A stretch of 15,950 nucleotides of DNA from an uncultured Bacteroidales bacterium (GTDB lineage Bacteria > Bacteroidota > Bacteroidia > Bacteroidales > P3). The notes beneath the pieces are model-generated. The model was not told where the DNA came from and did not search any database. It worked only from the letters and a program-made list of their open reading frames with translations. Position numbers and translations under genes: made by a program. The stretch spans positions 1 through 15,950 of the forward strand of contig CALGGY010000039.1 in NCBI GenBank assembly GCA_937915785.1, read 5' to 3'. Below, one piece after another: positions 1 through 6,182 of the stretch (positions are counted from its first letter, which is position 1; each line of letters starts with the position of its first letter).

Positions 1-349
1 TGGCGGAGGAATCAGTTATGCCGCTGGCGGCGGTGGTGGTTACCGTGGGAGCTACGGCATTTGTAGTGAATGTGATTTGGCTGCCGTAGGCGGTATCAAC
101 AGAGTTTATAGCGTAGGCGCGCACATAATATGTGGTTCCGGCGGTCAATCCTGTAAGGTTGCTTGTAAAGCTGCCTGTGCCGGAGCCGTCGGTGGTGTGG
201 CTGCCGCTAACGGTGGGGTTCTGCGATGTGCTCCAGCACACGCCGCGGGCGGTAACAGCGGCTCCGCCATCAGTTGTTACATTGCCGCCTGTGGTGGCGG
301 AGGAATCAGTTATGCCGCTGGCGGCGGTGGTGGTTACCGTGGGAGCTAC
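1..349 (-). repeat. 98-codon tandem FN3 repeat, near-identical at DNA level
   Basis: Bases 1-55 and 295-349 are identical over 55 bases and lie 294 bases apart, exactly 98 codons. They encode the same start of an FN3-like unit (VAPTVTTTAASGITDSSA) in the surface protein. The left unit continues off the window, so total copy number is unknown. Identity at synonymous positions points to recent duplication or gene conversion. Confidence 0.9.
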
Positions 350-1024
350 TGGCGCAACCGGAAGGGTGAAAAGCAGCGTGAAATCCTCACTTGCCGTCTG
401 CGACTGCAGCACCTCGCGGCTGGCCAAAACAGTGCCGTCGTTTGTGGCGTAACCGACAATCCTAAGAATGTCGCCGCTTTGGAAAGTATTGGAGGATTGG
501 CGTTTTTCCGCAACATTGCCATTGCCGAGGAACGAGATACCGTTTTCCGTGCCTGCGCCGCGGTTGAGAAGTTTAACGGTACTGCGCCCCCGCGCTGTGG
601 TAACGGCCAAAAGATAGACTTGGGCGCTTTGCAACCGCACCTCGAAAAGGTTCTCACCCGCTTGGAGCGGCATAGTGAGTCCGGCAACTTGCTGTCCAGC
701 AAGGTTGTACAGCCGCAGGGCGGCCTCGCCGCTTTGGGCGACGCCAACCGCCACGGTGGTTCGTCCGTTGGCGGGGTTGGGGTAAGCGGCTATCCGGGTT
801 TCGGAGCTTTGCGCTTCGGCAATGCCCGTGGTTTGGAAAGTGAGCACGGTGTCGGGATAGAAAACCGTCTCTGTCCACGAGCGGCTAACATTCTGGACTT
901 GTACCGAGTCCATTCGTACATAATCGCCGCCGCTTGTGGCGCCGGTGAATCTCAGGGTGATGTTCTGCGATATTGCTGTTATCGCAAGGCTTGTCACTGC
1001 CAAAAAAGTAAAAAGCTTTTTCAT
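1..1024 (-). CDS. Secreted FN3-repeat surface protein (partial, C-terminus off the left edge)
   Basis: The reading frame is open from the ATG at 1024 to the window edge, 341 codons. It begins with a Sec signal peptide (MKKLFTFLAV..., likely cut after about residue 19-20). Residues about 80-154 resemble a T9SS type A sorting module (YPNPANGRTTV, then LRLYNLAGQQV), here near the N-terminus rather than at the C-terminus. From about residue 226 come FN3-like repeats of 98 residues with the GGNVTTDGG, RGVCWSTSQNPTV and LTAGTTYYVRAYA motifs. This N-terminal architecture is one I associate with Bacteroidota proteins that end in a FISUMP domain; the end lies outside the window, so that is inference. 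It is probably exported to the cell surface. A long leader with its own short ORF precedes it. Exact function is unknown. Confidence 0.85.
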   Translation of the reverse strand, partial: MKKLFTFLAVTSLAITAISQNITLRFTGATSGGDYVRMDSVQVQNVSRSWTETVFYPDTVLTFQTTGIAEAQSSETRIAAYPNPANGRTTVAVGVAQSGEAALRLYNLAGQQVAGLTMPLQAGENLFEVRLQSAQVYLLAVTTARGRSTVKLLNRGAGTENGISFLGNGNVAEKRQSSNTFQSGDILRIVGYATNDGTVLASREVLQSQTASEDFTLLFTLPVAPVAPTVTTTAASGITDSSATTGGNVTTDGGAAVTARGVCWSTSQNPTVSGSHTTDGSGTGSFTSNLTGLTAGTTYYVRAYAINSVDTAYGSQITFTTNAVAPTVTTTAASGITDSSA

Positions 1025-1048
1025 TTTAAATATATTTTTTGATTTTTT

Positions 1049-1090
1049 CCTAATAAGAAACCCGCACCACAGGCACTCGTCGTGTGGCGG
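1049..1090 (-). promoter_or_regulatory. Hairpin-like segment and TTATTAGG motif just before the surface gene
   Basis: On the minus strand an imperfect GC-rich inverted repeat (CCGCCACAC ... GTGGTGCGG, 1062-1090) is followed directly by GTTTCTTATTAGG (1049-1061), about 25 bases before the ATG. The same motif, with one extra base, follows a hairpin in the right-hand leader (15717-15730). The structure itself is imperfect; the shared motif is the stronger signal. Confidence 0.4.
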
Positions 1091-1096
1091 CAAAAT

Positions 1097-1249
1097 TCAC
1101 TTAAACGGGCTTGTACAAAGGCTATATAAGCCCAAACGACTGTTACAAATGTGTATTGGGGGGGGGTAAAGACTTATAATCAATGTGTTGCAAGAGTGGT
1201 TTTTATGCATTACATCGTTAAAATTTTGATTATCAGCAATTATAACCAT
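1097..1249 (-). CDS. Leader peptide 1, 50 residues, poly-proline motif
   Basis: This short ORF starts at an ATG 24 bases after the TATCTTTG element and ends with TGA at 1097. The peptide begins MVIIADNQNF and contains HKNHSCNTLIISLYPPP, which aligns without gaps over these 17 residues with the leader peptide at 15434-15550 (HSNAVCKSLIVNKFPPP). The prolines come from a nine-C run. No signal peptide or known domain is visible. It ends 72 bases before the surface-protein ATG. Its position and its relative upstream of another exported protein suggest a regulatory leader peptide rather than a protein with its own job. There is no Shine-Dalgarno site, which is normal in this phylum. Translation is not proven. 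Confidence 0.55.
   Translation of the reverse strand: MVIIADNQNFNDVMHKNHSCNTLIISLYPPPIHICNSRLGLYSLCTSPFK
1107..1133 (-). promoter_or_regulatory. Hairpin inside leader ORF 1
   Basis: Inverted repeat GGGCTT ... AAGCCC, 6-bp stem and 15-base loop, lying downstream of the poly-proline codons within leader ORF 1. There is no U-run after it, so it is not a terminator; it could pause transcription or form an alternative structure. Confidence 0.35.
1158..1166 (-). repeat. C9 homopolymer in leader ORF 1
   Basis: A run of nine G on the plus strand reads as nine C in the leader transcript. It is placed TA[C CCC CCC CC]A, giving Tyr-Pro-Pro-Pro. A run this long can slip in replication or transcription. 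The right-hand leader has the same length in the same phase. Confidence 0.9.
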
Positions 1250-1273
1250 ATTACAAAGTTTATAAATGTTTTG

Positions 1274-1305
1274 CAAAGATACAATTTTTATCCCAAACTT
1301 CCAAA
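1274..1305 (-). promoter_or_regulatory. Bacteroidota promoter for leader 1 and the surface protein
   Basis: On the minus strand TTTG (1305-1302), exactly 20 bases, then TATCTTTG (1281-1274). This fits the phylum consensus TTTG/TAnnTTTG. It lies just after the stop of the preceding gene and reads into leader ORF 1, so the surface gene has its own transcript with a leader of about 250 bases. Confidence 0.8.
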
Positions 1306-1355
1306 CCGGCGAAATTTCGGCACTCGGGCAAAGAGCATTTCTACTATCAACTCGT

Positions 1356-2192
1356 TCAGTCGCAGAGCACGTACAAATCGTCGCGTGGGTTGAGGAAAAG
1401 AATGGGGATTTTTTGTTCGTTGGCGATGGTTCTGTCTTCCTGCACACCAATGAAATATTCGGCCACGTCGCGTTCGGCGGTGGTGGTGGAGATAAGCAGT
1501 CCTATGCCAAGCTGGGTAGCGGCCTGAAGTGCCACCACGTCGATAAACGACTTCGGTTTGCCGAGGTCGGCTTTTTTGTGGGTAACGCCTAGATTGGCAT
1601 ACATTTTGTCCATAAACTTGACGTTGCTGTACCATTTGGCGCGCAGAAACTCGTCGGTGTAGTTGTACGACAGCACCCACAGCTGGCTGCCGAAAAAGCG
1701 GGGGAAATAGCTGGCCCAAATCAGTTTGTCCTTGCTTTCTTTCTTGAAATCGAGGCTGAAAGCCACCTTGCCAACCACCGATGGGTAGTCCTTGGGAGGC
1801 TCTTGTGCCAGCAGGTAGGCCACCTTGCATTTGGCAAAATCGCGGAGCACGTTTTTGGGGTGGCAGGCCGATTTTTTGTTGCTTTTGTCCACACAGGCGG
1901 CAATGGCCACGGCGTTGAAAGCCTTGGGCAGCAGCTCGATAACTTCGGAGGTTTTGCCTTTAAGGGCGCAGTAGGTGGAAAATACGTTTTCGGGCAGACG
2001 TTGTTTCAAGGCTATCAGCTGCTGCTGTGCCTCGTCGGTGGTCTCGGAGGTGTAGCGTGGGTCGCACACCCGCAGAAGTATTATGCCCTTACGCAGGTAT
2101 GTGGATAGCATCAGACTGTATGCCAATACGGTGTCTGCCTTGTCGTAGTCGGCTATGTAAGCAACAATGTACTGATCTTTTTTTTCGGCCAT
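1356..2192 (-). CDS. Tandem universal-stress-like (UspA-fold) protein
   Basis: A cytoplasmic protein of 278 residues with no signal peptide. Each half reads like a UspA-type alpha/beta unit: the first runs from YIVAYIADYDKAD to KVAYLLAQEPP, the second from GKVAFSLDFKKESKDK to KIPILFLNPRDD. I do not see a convincing G-2x-G-9x-G[ST] ATP-binding motif, so it may belong to the class that does not bind ATP. The ATG at 2192 (MAEKKDQ) is preferred over the in-frame TTG at 2201. It starts 13 bases after the stop of the lipoprotein gene and is probably co-transcribed with it. The family call is by fold pattern only and the specific role is unknown; a stress or signal-sensing role is plausible. Confidence 0.55.
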   Translation of the reverse strand: MAEKKDQYIVAYIADYDKADTVLAYSLMLSTYLRKGIILLRVCDPRYTSETTDEAQQQLIALKQRLPENVFSTYCALKGKTSEVIELLPKAFNAVAIAACVDKSNKKSACHPKNVLRDFAKCKVAYLLAQEPPKDYPSVVGKVAFSLDFKKESKDKLIWASYFPRFFGSQLWVLSYNYTDEFLRAKWYSNVKFMDKMYANLGVTHKKADLGKPKSFIDVVALQAATQLGIGLLISTTTAERDVAEYFIGVQEDRTIANEQKIPILFLNPRDDLYVLCD

Positions 2193-2205
2193 TGCTTGCA
2201 AAGGG

Positions 2206-2895
2206 TTAGAAGCGGTAGTTCACGCCCACGCTTGCCCCAAAGGGAGCGTACAGCAGTCCCGACTCTTCGGGGAAGAAACTCATGCCGGCACGGATGGTGA
2301 ATTTCAGGTGCTCGCCGCCCACGCGGAAAAACAGCTGTGGCTCGATGAGTGCCAGTGGGCTGTCGATGTATTTTGTGTCGGGGTGGTTGGTCCAGCGGTC
2401 GGTGATGTCGGGTATGTAGCAGCCGGCTTTCACGCCCAAGCCCAAGTCGATATGGCCGTTTGCCAAATCTACCCATCCCATGTTCAGCTGTACATACGGT
2501 ATCTGGTAGTTGCCGAAAAATTCTTTTGGGTTGGCAACAGTGTCGCTTTTTATGTAATATTTGTATCCGTAGCCGTATCCGAGATAGCCTTCCAAAACGA
2601 ACTTGTCGATAGGCAGATAAGCGCCGGCGCCGGCCTGCAGGTAATATCCGCGGCTCAAGTCCCAGTTGGCGTGAAGCTGTGCTGTTCCCCAGCTGTTGAA
2701 CCCGTACGAAGCCGTTGCGTTGATGGCCGGGAATATGCCCACCATGTAGCCCGCCGAGATAGAACCGTCGATGCGGATGTCGTTTTCGTGGTTTATCAGC
2801 GGAATGTCCACGCCTTGAGGCTGGTACATTATGCACGACGTAGCCAAGCTTGAAAGTACGGCTATTGTGGCTAAAAGTTTGATTCTCTTTGTCAT
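2206..2895 (-). CDS. Outer-membrane-type lipoprotein, beta-rich, unknown function
   Basis: 229 residues starting MTKRIKLLATIAV with a clear lipobox (LATSC, Cys21). The mature part is rich in aromatic and glycine residues in alternating strands (YLGYGYGYKYYI, AGAGAYLPIDKF, FGASVGVNYRF at the C-terminus) and ends in phenylalanine, as outer-membrane barrels do. A small barrel or barrel-associated lipoprotein is the best reading. The ATG at 2895 is chosen because it gives the signal peptide at the N-terminus and lies 26 bases after a strong promoter; an in-frame ATG further upstream would precede that promoter. It is followed closely by the universal-stress-like gene. I do not recognise the family. 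Confidence 0.75.
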   Translation of the reverse strand: MTKRIKLLATIAVLSSLATSCIMYQPQGVDIPLINHENDIRIDGSISAGYMVGIFPAINATASYGFNSWGTAQLHANWDLSRGYYLQAGAGAYLPIDKFVLEGYLGYGYGYKYYIKSDTVANPKEFFGNYQIPYVQLNMGWVDLANGHIDLGLGVKAGCYIPDITDRWTNHPDTKYIDSPLALIEPQLFFRVGGEHLKFTIRAGMSFFPEESGLLYAPFGASVGVNYRF

Positions 2896-2921
2896 AACGT
2901 GTGCTTTTTGGTTAAACAATG

Positions 2922-2953
2922 CAAATGTACGCTTTTTATTGTAATTGGACAAA
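2922..2953 (-). promoter_or_regulatory. Bacteroidota promoter for the barrel-like lipoprotein and stress-protein pair
   Basis: On the minus strand TTTG (2953-2950), exactly 20 bases, then TACATTTG (2929-2922), matching TTTG/TAnnTTTG. It makes the lipoprotein and universal-stress-like genes a unit separable from the upstream redox genes. Just upstream on the same strand an AAAAGCTTTT palindrome followed by a run of T (about 2951-2985) may act as a weak terminator for the preceding operon. Confidence 0.8.
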
Positions 2954-3012
2954 AAAAGAGCGAAAAGCTTTTGCTTTTGGAATTGAACCGAAGAGGATTG
3001 ATTATGCAAATG

Positions 3013-3480
3013 TTATTTGTCCAAAGCTTTCATACAGGCCTGCATCGATTGTATTACGCCGTTGGACGTGAATGTGGCGCCGCTTATGGCATCGGGGGTG
3101 TGGGCTGCGGCTTCGGTGATGGTCATTCCGTTCCAGCTGTCGAAAAGACCGCCTTCGGCAACTCTGTCCACAAAAGCCGGGGTTTCATTGTTTTCCATAA
3201 GCACGGTGGCTTTTATTTTGCGGTCGTTGTCCATGACCACCATCAGGGGAGTTTCGCCGGCATAGCCTTGTATGCTGTCGCTTGCCGGTTTCGAAAGGGC
3301 CATATATCCGATGATGTCGCCCGAGGCGTTGTGTATCTCGCTCAAGCCGGATGTTTCGGTTATCGTAGCGGCGTCGGGAACGATGTTTTTCAGAGCCTCG
3401 GGGGCGGGGATTTCATTGTTGTTGCAGCTCATGGTGAGTGCCACGGTGGCTATTGCCAAAGCGCGAAATAAGTGTTTCAT
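3013..3480 (-). CDS. FMN-binding domain lipoprotein (NqrC/RnfG-type flavinylation site)
   Basis: 155 residues. It has a lipoprotein signal peptide (MKHLFRALAIATVALTMSC, Cys19) followed by one FMN-binding domain. Near the end DAISGATFTS (residues 130-139) matches the D-x-x-[ST]-G-A-T motif, where the threonine (T136) is the expected site of covalent FMN attachment by ApbE. Unlike NqrC or RnfG it lacks a transmembrane helix and stands apart from any Nqr or Rnf genes, so it is probably a periplasm-facing, membrane-anchored flavin electron carrier. It starts 46 bases after the esterase stop and is probably the last gene of the redox operon. Its electron donor and acceptor are not known; the neighbouring thioredoxin-like proteins are candidates only by position. 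Confidence 0.8.
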   Translation of the reverse strand: MKHLFRALAIATVALTMSCNNNEIPAPEALKNIVPDAATITETSGLSEIHNASGDIIGYMALSKPASDSIQGYAGETPLMVVMDNDRKIKATVLMENNETPAFVDRVAEGGLFDSWNGMTITEAAAHTPDAISGATFTSNGVIQSMQACMKALDK

Positions 3481-3526
3481 CTGTGTGTGTTTTTATTGTT
3501 TGTTCAAAAAAGTTGTATTGTCGATT

Positions 3527-4384
3527 TTATAAGGCACCGAAACGTGTTTTCAGCATTTTGATGAAATCGGCGCGCCATTTGGCACGGTCGTGGCCGCCTT
3601 GGAAAGTCCATTCGGTAACATCGCCGCCGCTACGGCGCAGAAAATCAACAAGGTTGCTGAAATAAATCATCATGTCGCCTTTCTCCTCCTCGCTGCCGCG
3701 ATCTATGTAGTAGCGTGTGGGCATGGCAAGGGGCTGGTAGTCCCAAAGTTGGCTGTACACCGGCGAGAAACACCAGTATTCGGCAAACAAGTCGGGCTTG
3801 CGGAAACTGAGTGTGAGTCCGAAGTCGGCGCTGTTGGAGGTCCCGTAGTATATGCGTCCTTCGCGGTTGGTGGATACCGAGTAGTTGTTTTCGATGTAAG
3901 GAATGAACTCGTGGACAAAGTAGTTGAGGTGGTTGTTGTAAATCTCCGTCAGCTGTGGGTCATCGTTGGCAATGGCCTCCACAAATTCGGCGTTGCGGTA
4001 AGCCATTTGGTAGCCGGGTATGGGATTTTTGTTTTCGTACGAAACGGCCACCACCACGGGCTCTATCTCTCCACGGCTTATCAGCGAGTCGAGCAGCTCT
4101 TTGTAGCGTCCCGACTGGATTACCAGTCCGTCCTCGCCGTATATTACGGGATAAGTCTTTGATTTGCTGTAGTTTGCAGGCAGGTAAACGGCAATGGTGC
4201 GGTTTTGCTGCATACTGTTGCTGTAAAACTGTGTTTCAATGTATTGTGACTCGGTAGAAATTTCTTCGGTTTGCTCTTCGGAAAGGGCAAAGGAGTCGTT
4301 TTCTGTTTCGGGGGCCGAGCTGTTGCCGCAGGCCAAAAACAGGGCCACGGCTGGCATTAGTGTTGCAAAAAATGTTTTTTTCAT
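3527..4384 (-). CDS. Lipoprotein esterase, enterochelin-esterase/esterase D-like
   Basis: 285 residues with a lipobox signal peptide (LFLAC, Cys19), a short Glu/Ser-rich linker, then an alpha/beta hydrolase of the putative esterase family (PF00756 type). Visible features are AVYLPANYSKSKTYPVIY near the start, the nucleophile loop YYGTSNSA with Ser183, IDRGSEE around residues 227-233 where the acid region is expected, and GGHDRAKW with His265 near the end. It probably acts at the periplasmic face or on the cell surface. The substrate is unknown; members act on siderophore, feruloyl or acetyl esters. It starts 7 bases after the TlpA-like gene, so co-transcription is likely. Confidence 0.75.
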   Translation of the reverse strand: MKKTFFATLMPAVALFLACGNSSAPETENDSFALSEEQTEEISTESQYIETQFYSNSMQQNRTIAVYLPANYSKSKTYPVIYGEDGLVIQSGRYKELLDSLISRGEIEPVVVAVSYENKNPIPGYQMAYRNAEFVEAIANDDPQLTEIYNNHLNYFVHEFIPYIENNYSVSTNREGRIYYGTSNSADFGLTLSFRKPDLFAEYWCFSPVYSQLWDYQPLAMPTRYYIDRGSEEEKGDMMIYFSNLVDFLRRSGGDVTEWTFQGGHDRAKWRADFIKMLKTRFGAL

Positions 4385-4391
4385 GGTCTGG

Positions 4392-4940
4392 TTATTTTAT
4401 GTTTTTCAGTTCATCTTCGATGATTTGCACAAGCATGTTGAACTCCTCGGGGTCGAAAAGTCGTGTCATAAACAGTATTTTTCCGTTTGGGGCTATGAGA
4501 ATGTTGCGTGTAACGCCGGCATTTTTTTCGGTGTAGAGGGCAAAAATCTCACCCTTTTCGTCGAGGGTAAGGAGGTACGAAATGCCCGTTTCATTGGCAA
4601 AATGGGTTATTTTTCGCGGCTTTTCTTTCAGGTCGATGCCGATGAGCACGAAATTGGTGTCGGTTTTATGTGGTTGCCAGATATCGCTTTCGATGTTTGG
4701 CATTTCGCGTCGGCACACCGGGCACCAGCTGGCGGTGAACTGCAGCATAACCAGTTTTCCACGCAGCGAGCTCAGTTTAACCGTTTTGCCGTCGAGGTAG
4801 GTGATTGTAAAATCTGGGGCATCGTCGCCAATGGCCACAGCATAGCCGCGGGTCTCGGCGTTCTCGGCCGGCTCGTTTTTCTGAGCCCATGCAAAACTGA
4901 CCGTCAGTGCCAATGCGATGGCTATCAGTATCTTTTTCAT
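4392..4940 (-). CDS. TlpA-like periplasmic thioredoxin-family protein
   Basis: 182 residues. A Sec signal peptide (cut after AWA, about residue 19) precedes a TlpA/AhpC-TSA-type domain that opens GDDAPDFTITYLDGK. The active site is SWCPVC (Cys73, Cys76), a CxxC with a Cys-Pro-Val-Cys core. Where classical thioredoxins carry the cis-proline before the last strands (GIPTTFLID), this protein reads GVTRNILIA, so that position is Thr; such variants occur in Bacteroidota members. It is predicted to reduce disulfides or act as a peroxiredoxin-like enzyme in the periplasm. The upstream DoxX/MauE-like protein could supply electrons through the membrane. The gap to it is 45 bases and contains repeated TTTCAA units. 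Confidence 0.85.
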   Translation of the reverse strand: MKKILIAIALALTVSFAWAQKNEPAENAETRGYAVAIGDDAPDFTITYLDGKTVKLSSLRGKLVMLQFTASWCPVCRREMPNIESDIWQPHKTDTNFVLIGIDLKEKPRKITHFANETGISYLLTLDEKGEIFALYTEKNAGVTRNILIAPNGKILFMTRLFDPEEFNMLVQIIEDELKNIK

Positions 4941-4985
4941 TACCTTTGGTTATTTAATTTTCAACTTTCAATTTTCAACTCCCAA

Positions 4986-6137
4986 TCAGTTGTCAAGGTT
5001 TTCGAAATCCACGCTGCGTATTTTGTTGTAGTTGCGGTAGTGCCATTTACCCTTCACTATGGCGTCTTTGAGCAGTATAAATCCGGGGTTGGAGCGTAGC
5101 ATGGTTTCTATGGCTTTGTCGTCGGCAAGGAAATATTCCATGTCGGCAAGGCCGTTCTCCTGTCGGAATTTCTCCACATCTTCGGGCAGCGAGGCAGTGA
5201 GGAAAATGTAGTTCACTCTGTGCTGAGATGCAATTTCTTTCACGCGTTGCAGGCTTTGGATGCCGTTTTTGTCGATGGCGGCAACGTTGTGGCTGGTGGC
5301 GATAAGCACCGGGTTGGGCGAGCCTATTATTTCCTTGGCTTTGTCCTCGCCGTCGATGCCTATCATCGAAAATCCGGGAGCGGCAATGATGGTGGGGTCC
5401 ACCACGCGGCTGTCCACAAATTCCCATTCCTCGAACCACAGGCTGTCTTTCTGCATCAGGTTTTCCGAAAGGAACTCCTCGGTTTGGCCGGTGGTTTTGT
5501 TCTGGTAAGTTACGTAACTAACTATCTTGCCGTCGGTTTCGGGAATCATCCGGTTGCCCACTTTCCACGGGCGGAAGTCGATGATGGGTTCGTTGTTGAT
5601 GTTGTACATGGCAAACACCACCATTGCGGCTATGGCAAAGAGCAGAACAAGGATGTCGCGTTCGAAAGTGCGGCGTTTTTTCTTGATGTTGCGGCAGCAG
5701 AAAATTATTATTGTGGGTACCATCAGCACCACATTTTTCCAAAAGGTCTGCCAGTTGGTGAGTTTTATTGCGTCGCCAAAGCAGCCGCAGTCGGTAACTT
5801 TGTTGGTGATGGCGTCGATGAGGGTGGTAACAAGGAAAAACGACATCATCAGAAGCAACATCCACGCGTTGAGTACGCGCAACGAGTTGGTTATCAGCAA
5901 TACGCCAATCACAAACTCTATTGTTACCAACGCCACAGAGAGTATCGGGGCCAGCGGCAGTGCCCATTCAAAACTGAGGCTGCCTATGCTCCACGCGGTC
6001 ATGTATTCTTGTATCTTGTAGCCGGTGCCCATCGGGTCCACGCCTTTCACAAAGCTGGAGAACAGGAATACAAGTCCTACAAAAATTCTGCAGATGCAGT
6101 CGATTGTACGCAGTGTTTTTTCTCTTTCTTTTGTCAT
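4986..6137 (-). CDS. DoxX/MauE-like membrane protein with thioredoxin-fold periplasmic domain
   Basis: 383 residues. The N-terminal half has about four helices (roughly 13-33, 56-83, 88-108, 134-148) and the motif DCGCFGD (Cys117, Cys119) typical of MauE/DoxX-like proteins. A further helix at about 162-178 leads to a soluble domain beginning NEPIIDFRPWKVGNRMIPE. The C-terminal part (from about residue 265) has a thioredoxin-like strand pattern, with VLIATSHNVAAIDKNGIQ and NPGFILLKDAIVKGKW, but no CxxC. This two-part design is a recurrent Bacteroidota protein, probably passing reducing equivalents across the inner membrane. The adjacent TlpA-like gene carries the CxxC this protein lacks. It lies 45 bases after the DUF3089 gene. 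Confidence 0.8.
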   Translation of the reverse strand: MTKEREKTLRTIDCICRIFVGLVFLFSSFVKGVDPMGTGYKIQEYMTAWSIGSLSFEWALPLAPILSVALVTIEFVIGVLLITNSLRVLNAWMLLLMMSFFLVTTLIDAITNKVTDCGCFGDAIKLTNWQTFWKNVVLMVPTIIIFCCRNIKKKRRTFERDILVLLFAIAAMVVFAMYNINNEPIIDFRPWKVGNRMIPETDGKIVSYVTYQNKTTGQTEEFLSENLMQKDSLWFEEWEFVDSRVVDPTIIAAPGFSMIGIDGEDKAKEIIGSPNPVLIATSHNVAAIDKNGIQSLQRVKEIASQHRVNYIFLTASLPEDVEKFRQENGLADMEYFLADDKAIETMLRSNPGFILLKDAIVKGKWHYRNYNKIRSVDFENLDN

Positions 6138-6182
6138 GATATTATTGTGATGATAATCTATTATAACGCAGTTCGGGTGTTT

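Noticed and set aside
77..1042. Plus-strand 321-codon open frame opposite the surface protein
   Set aside because: Glycine and alanine-rich shadow of the minus-strand FN3 protein, which has the signal peptide, repeats and sorting module.
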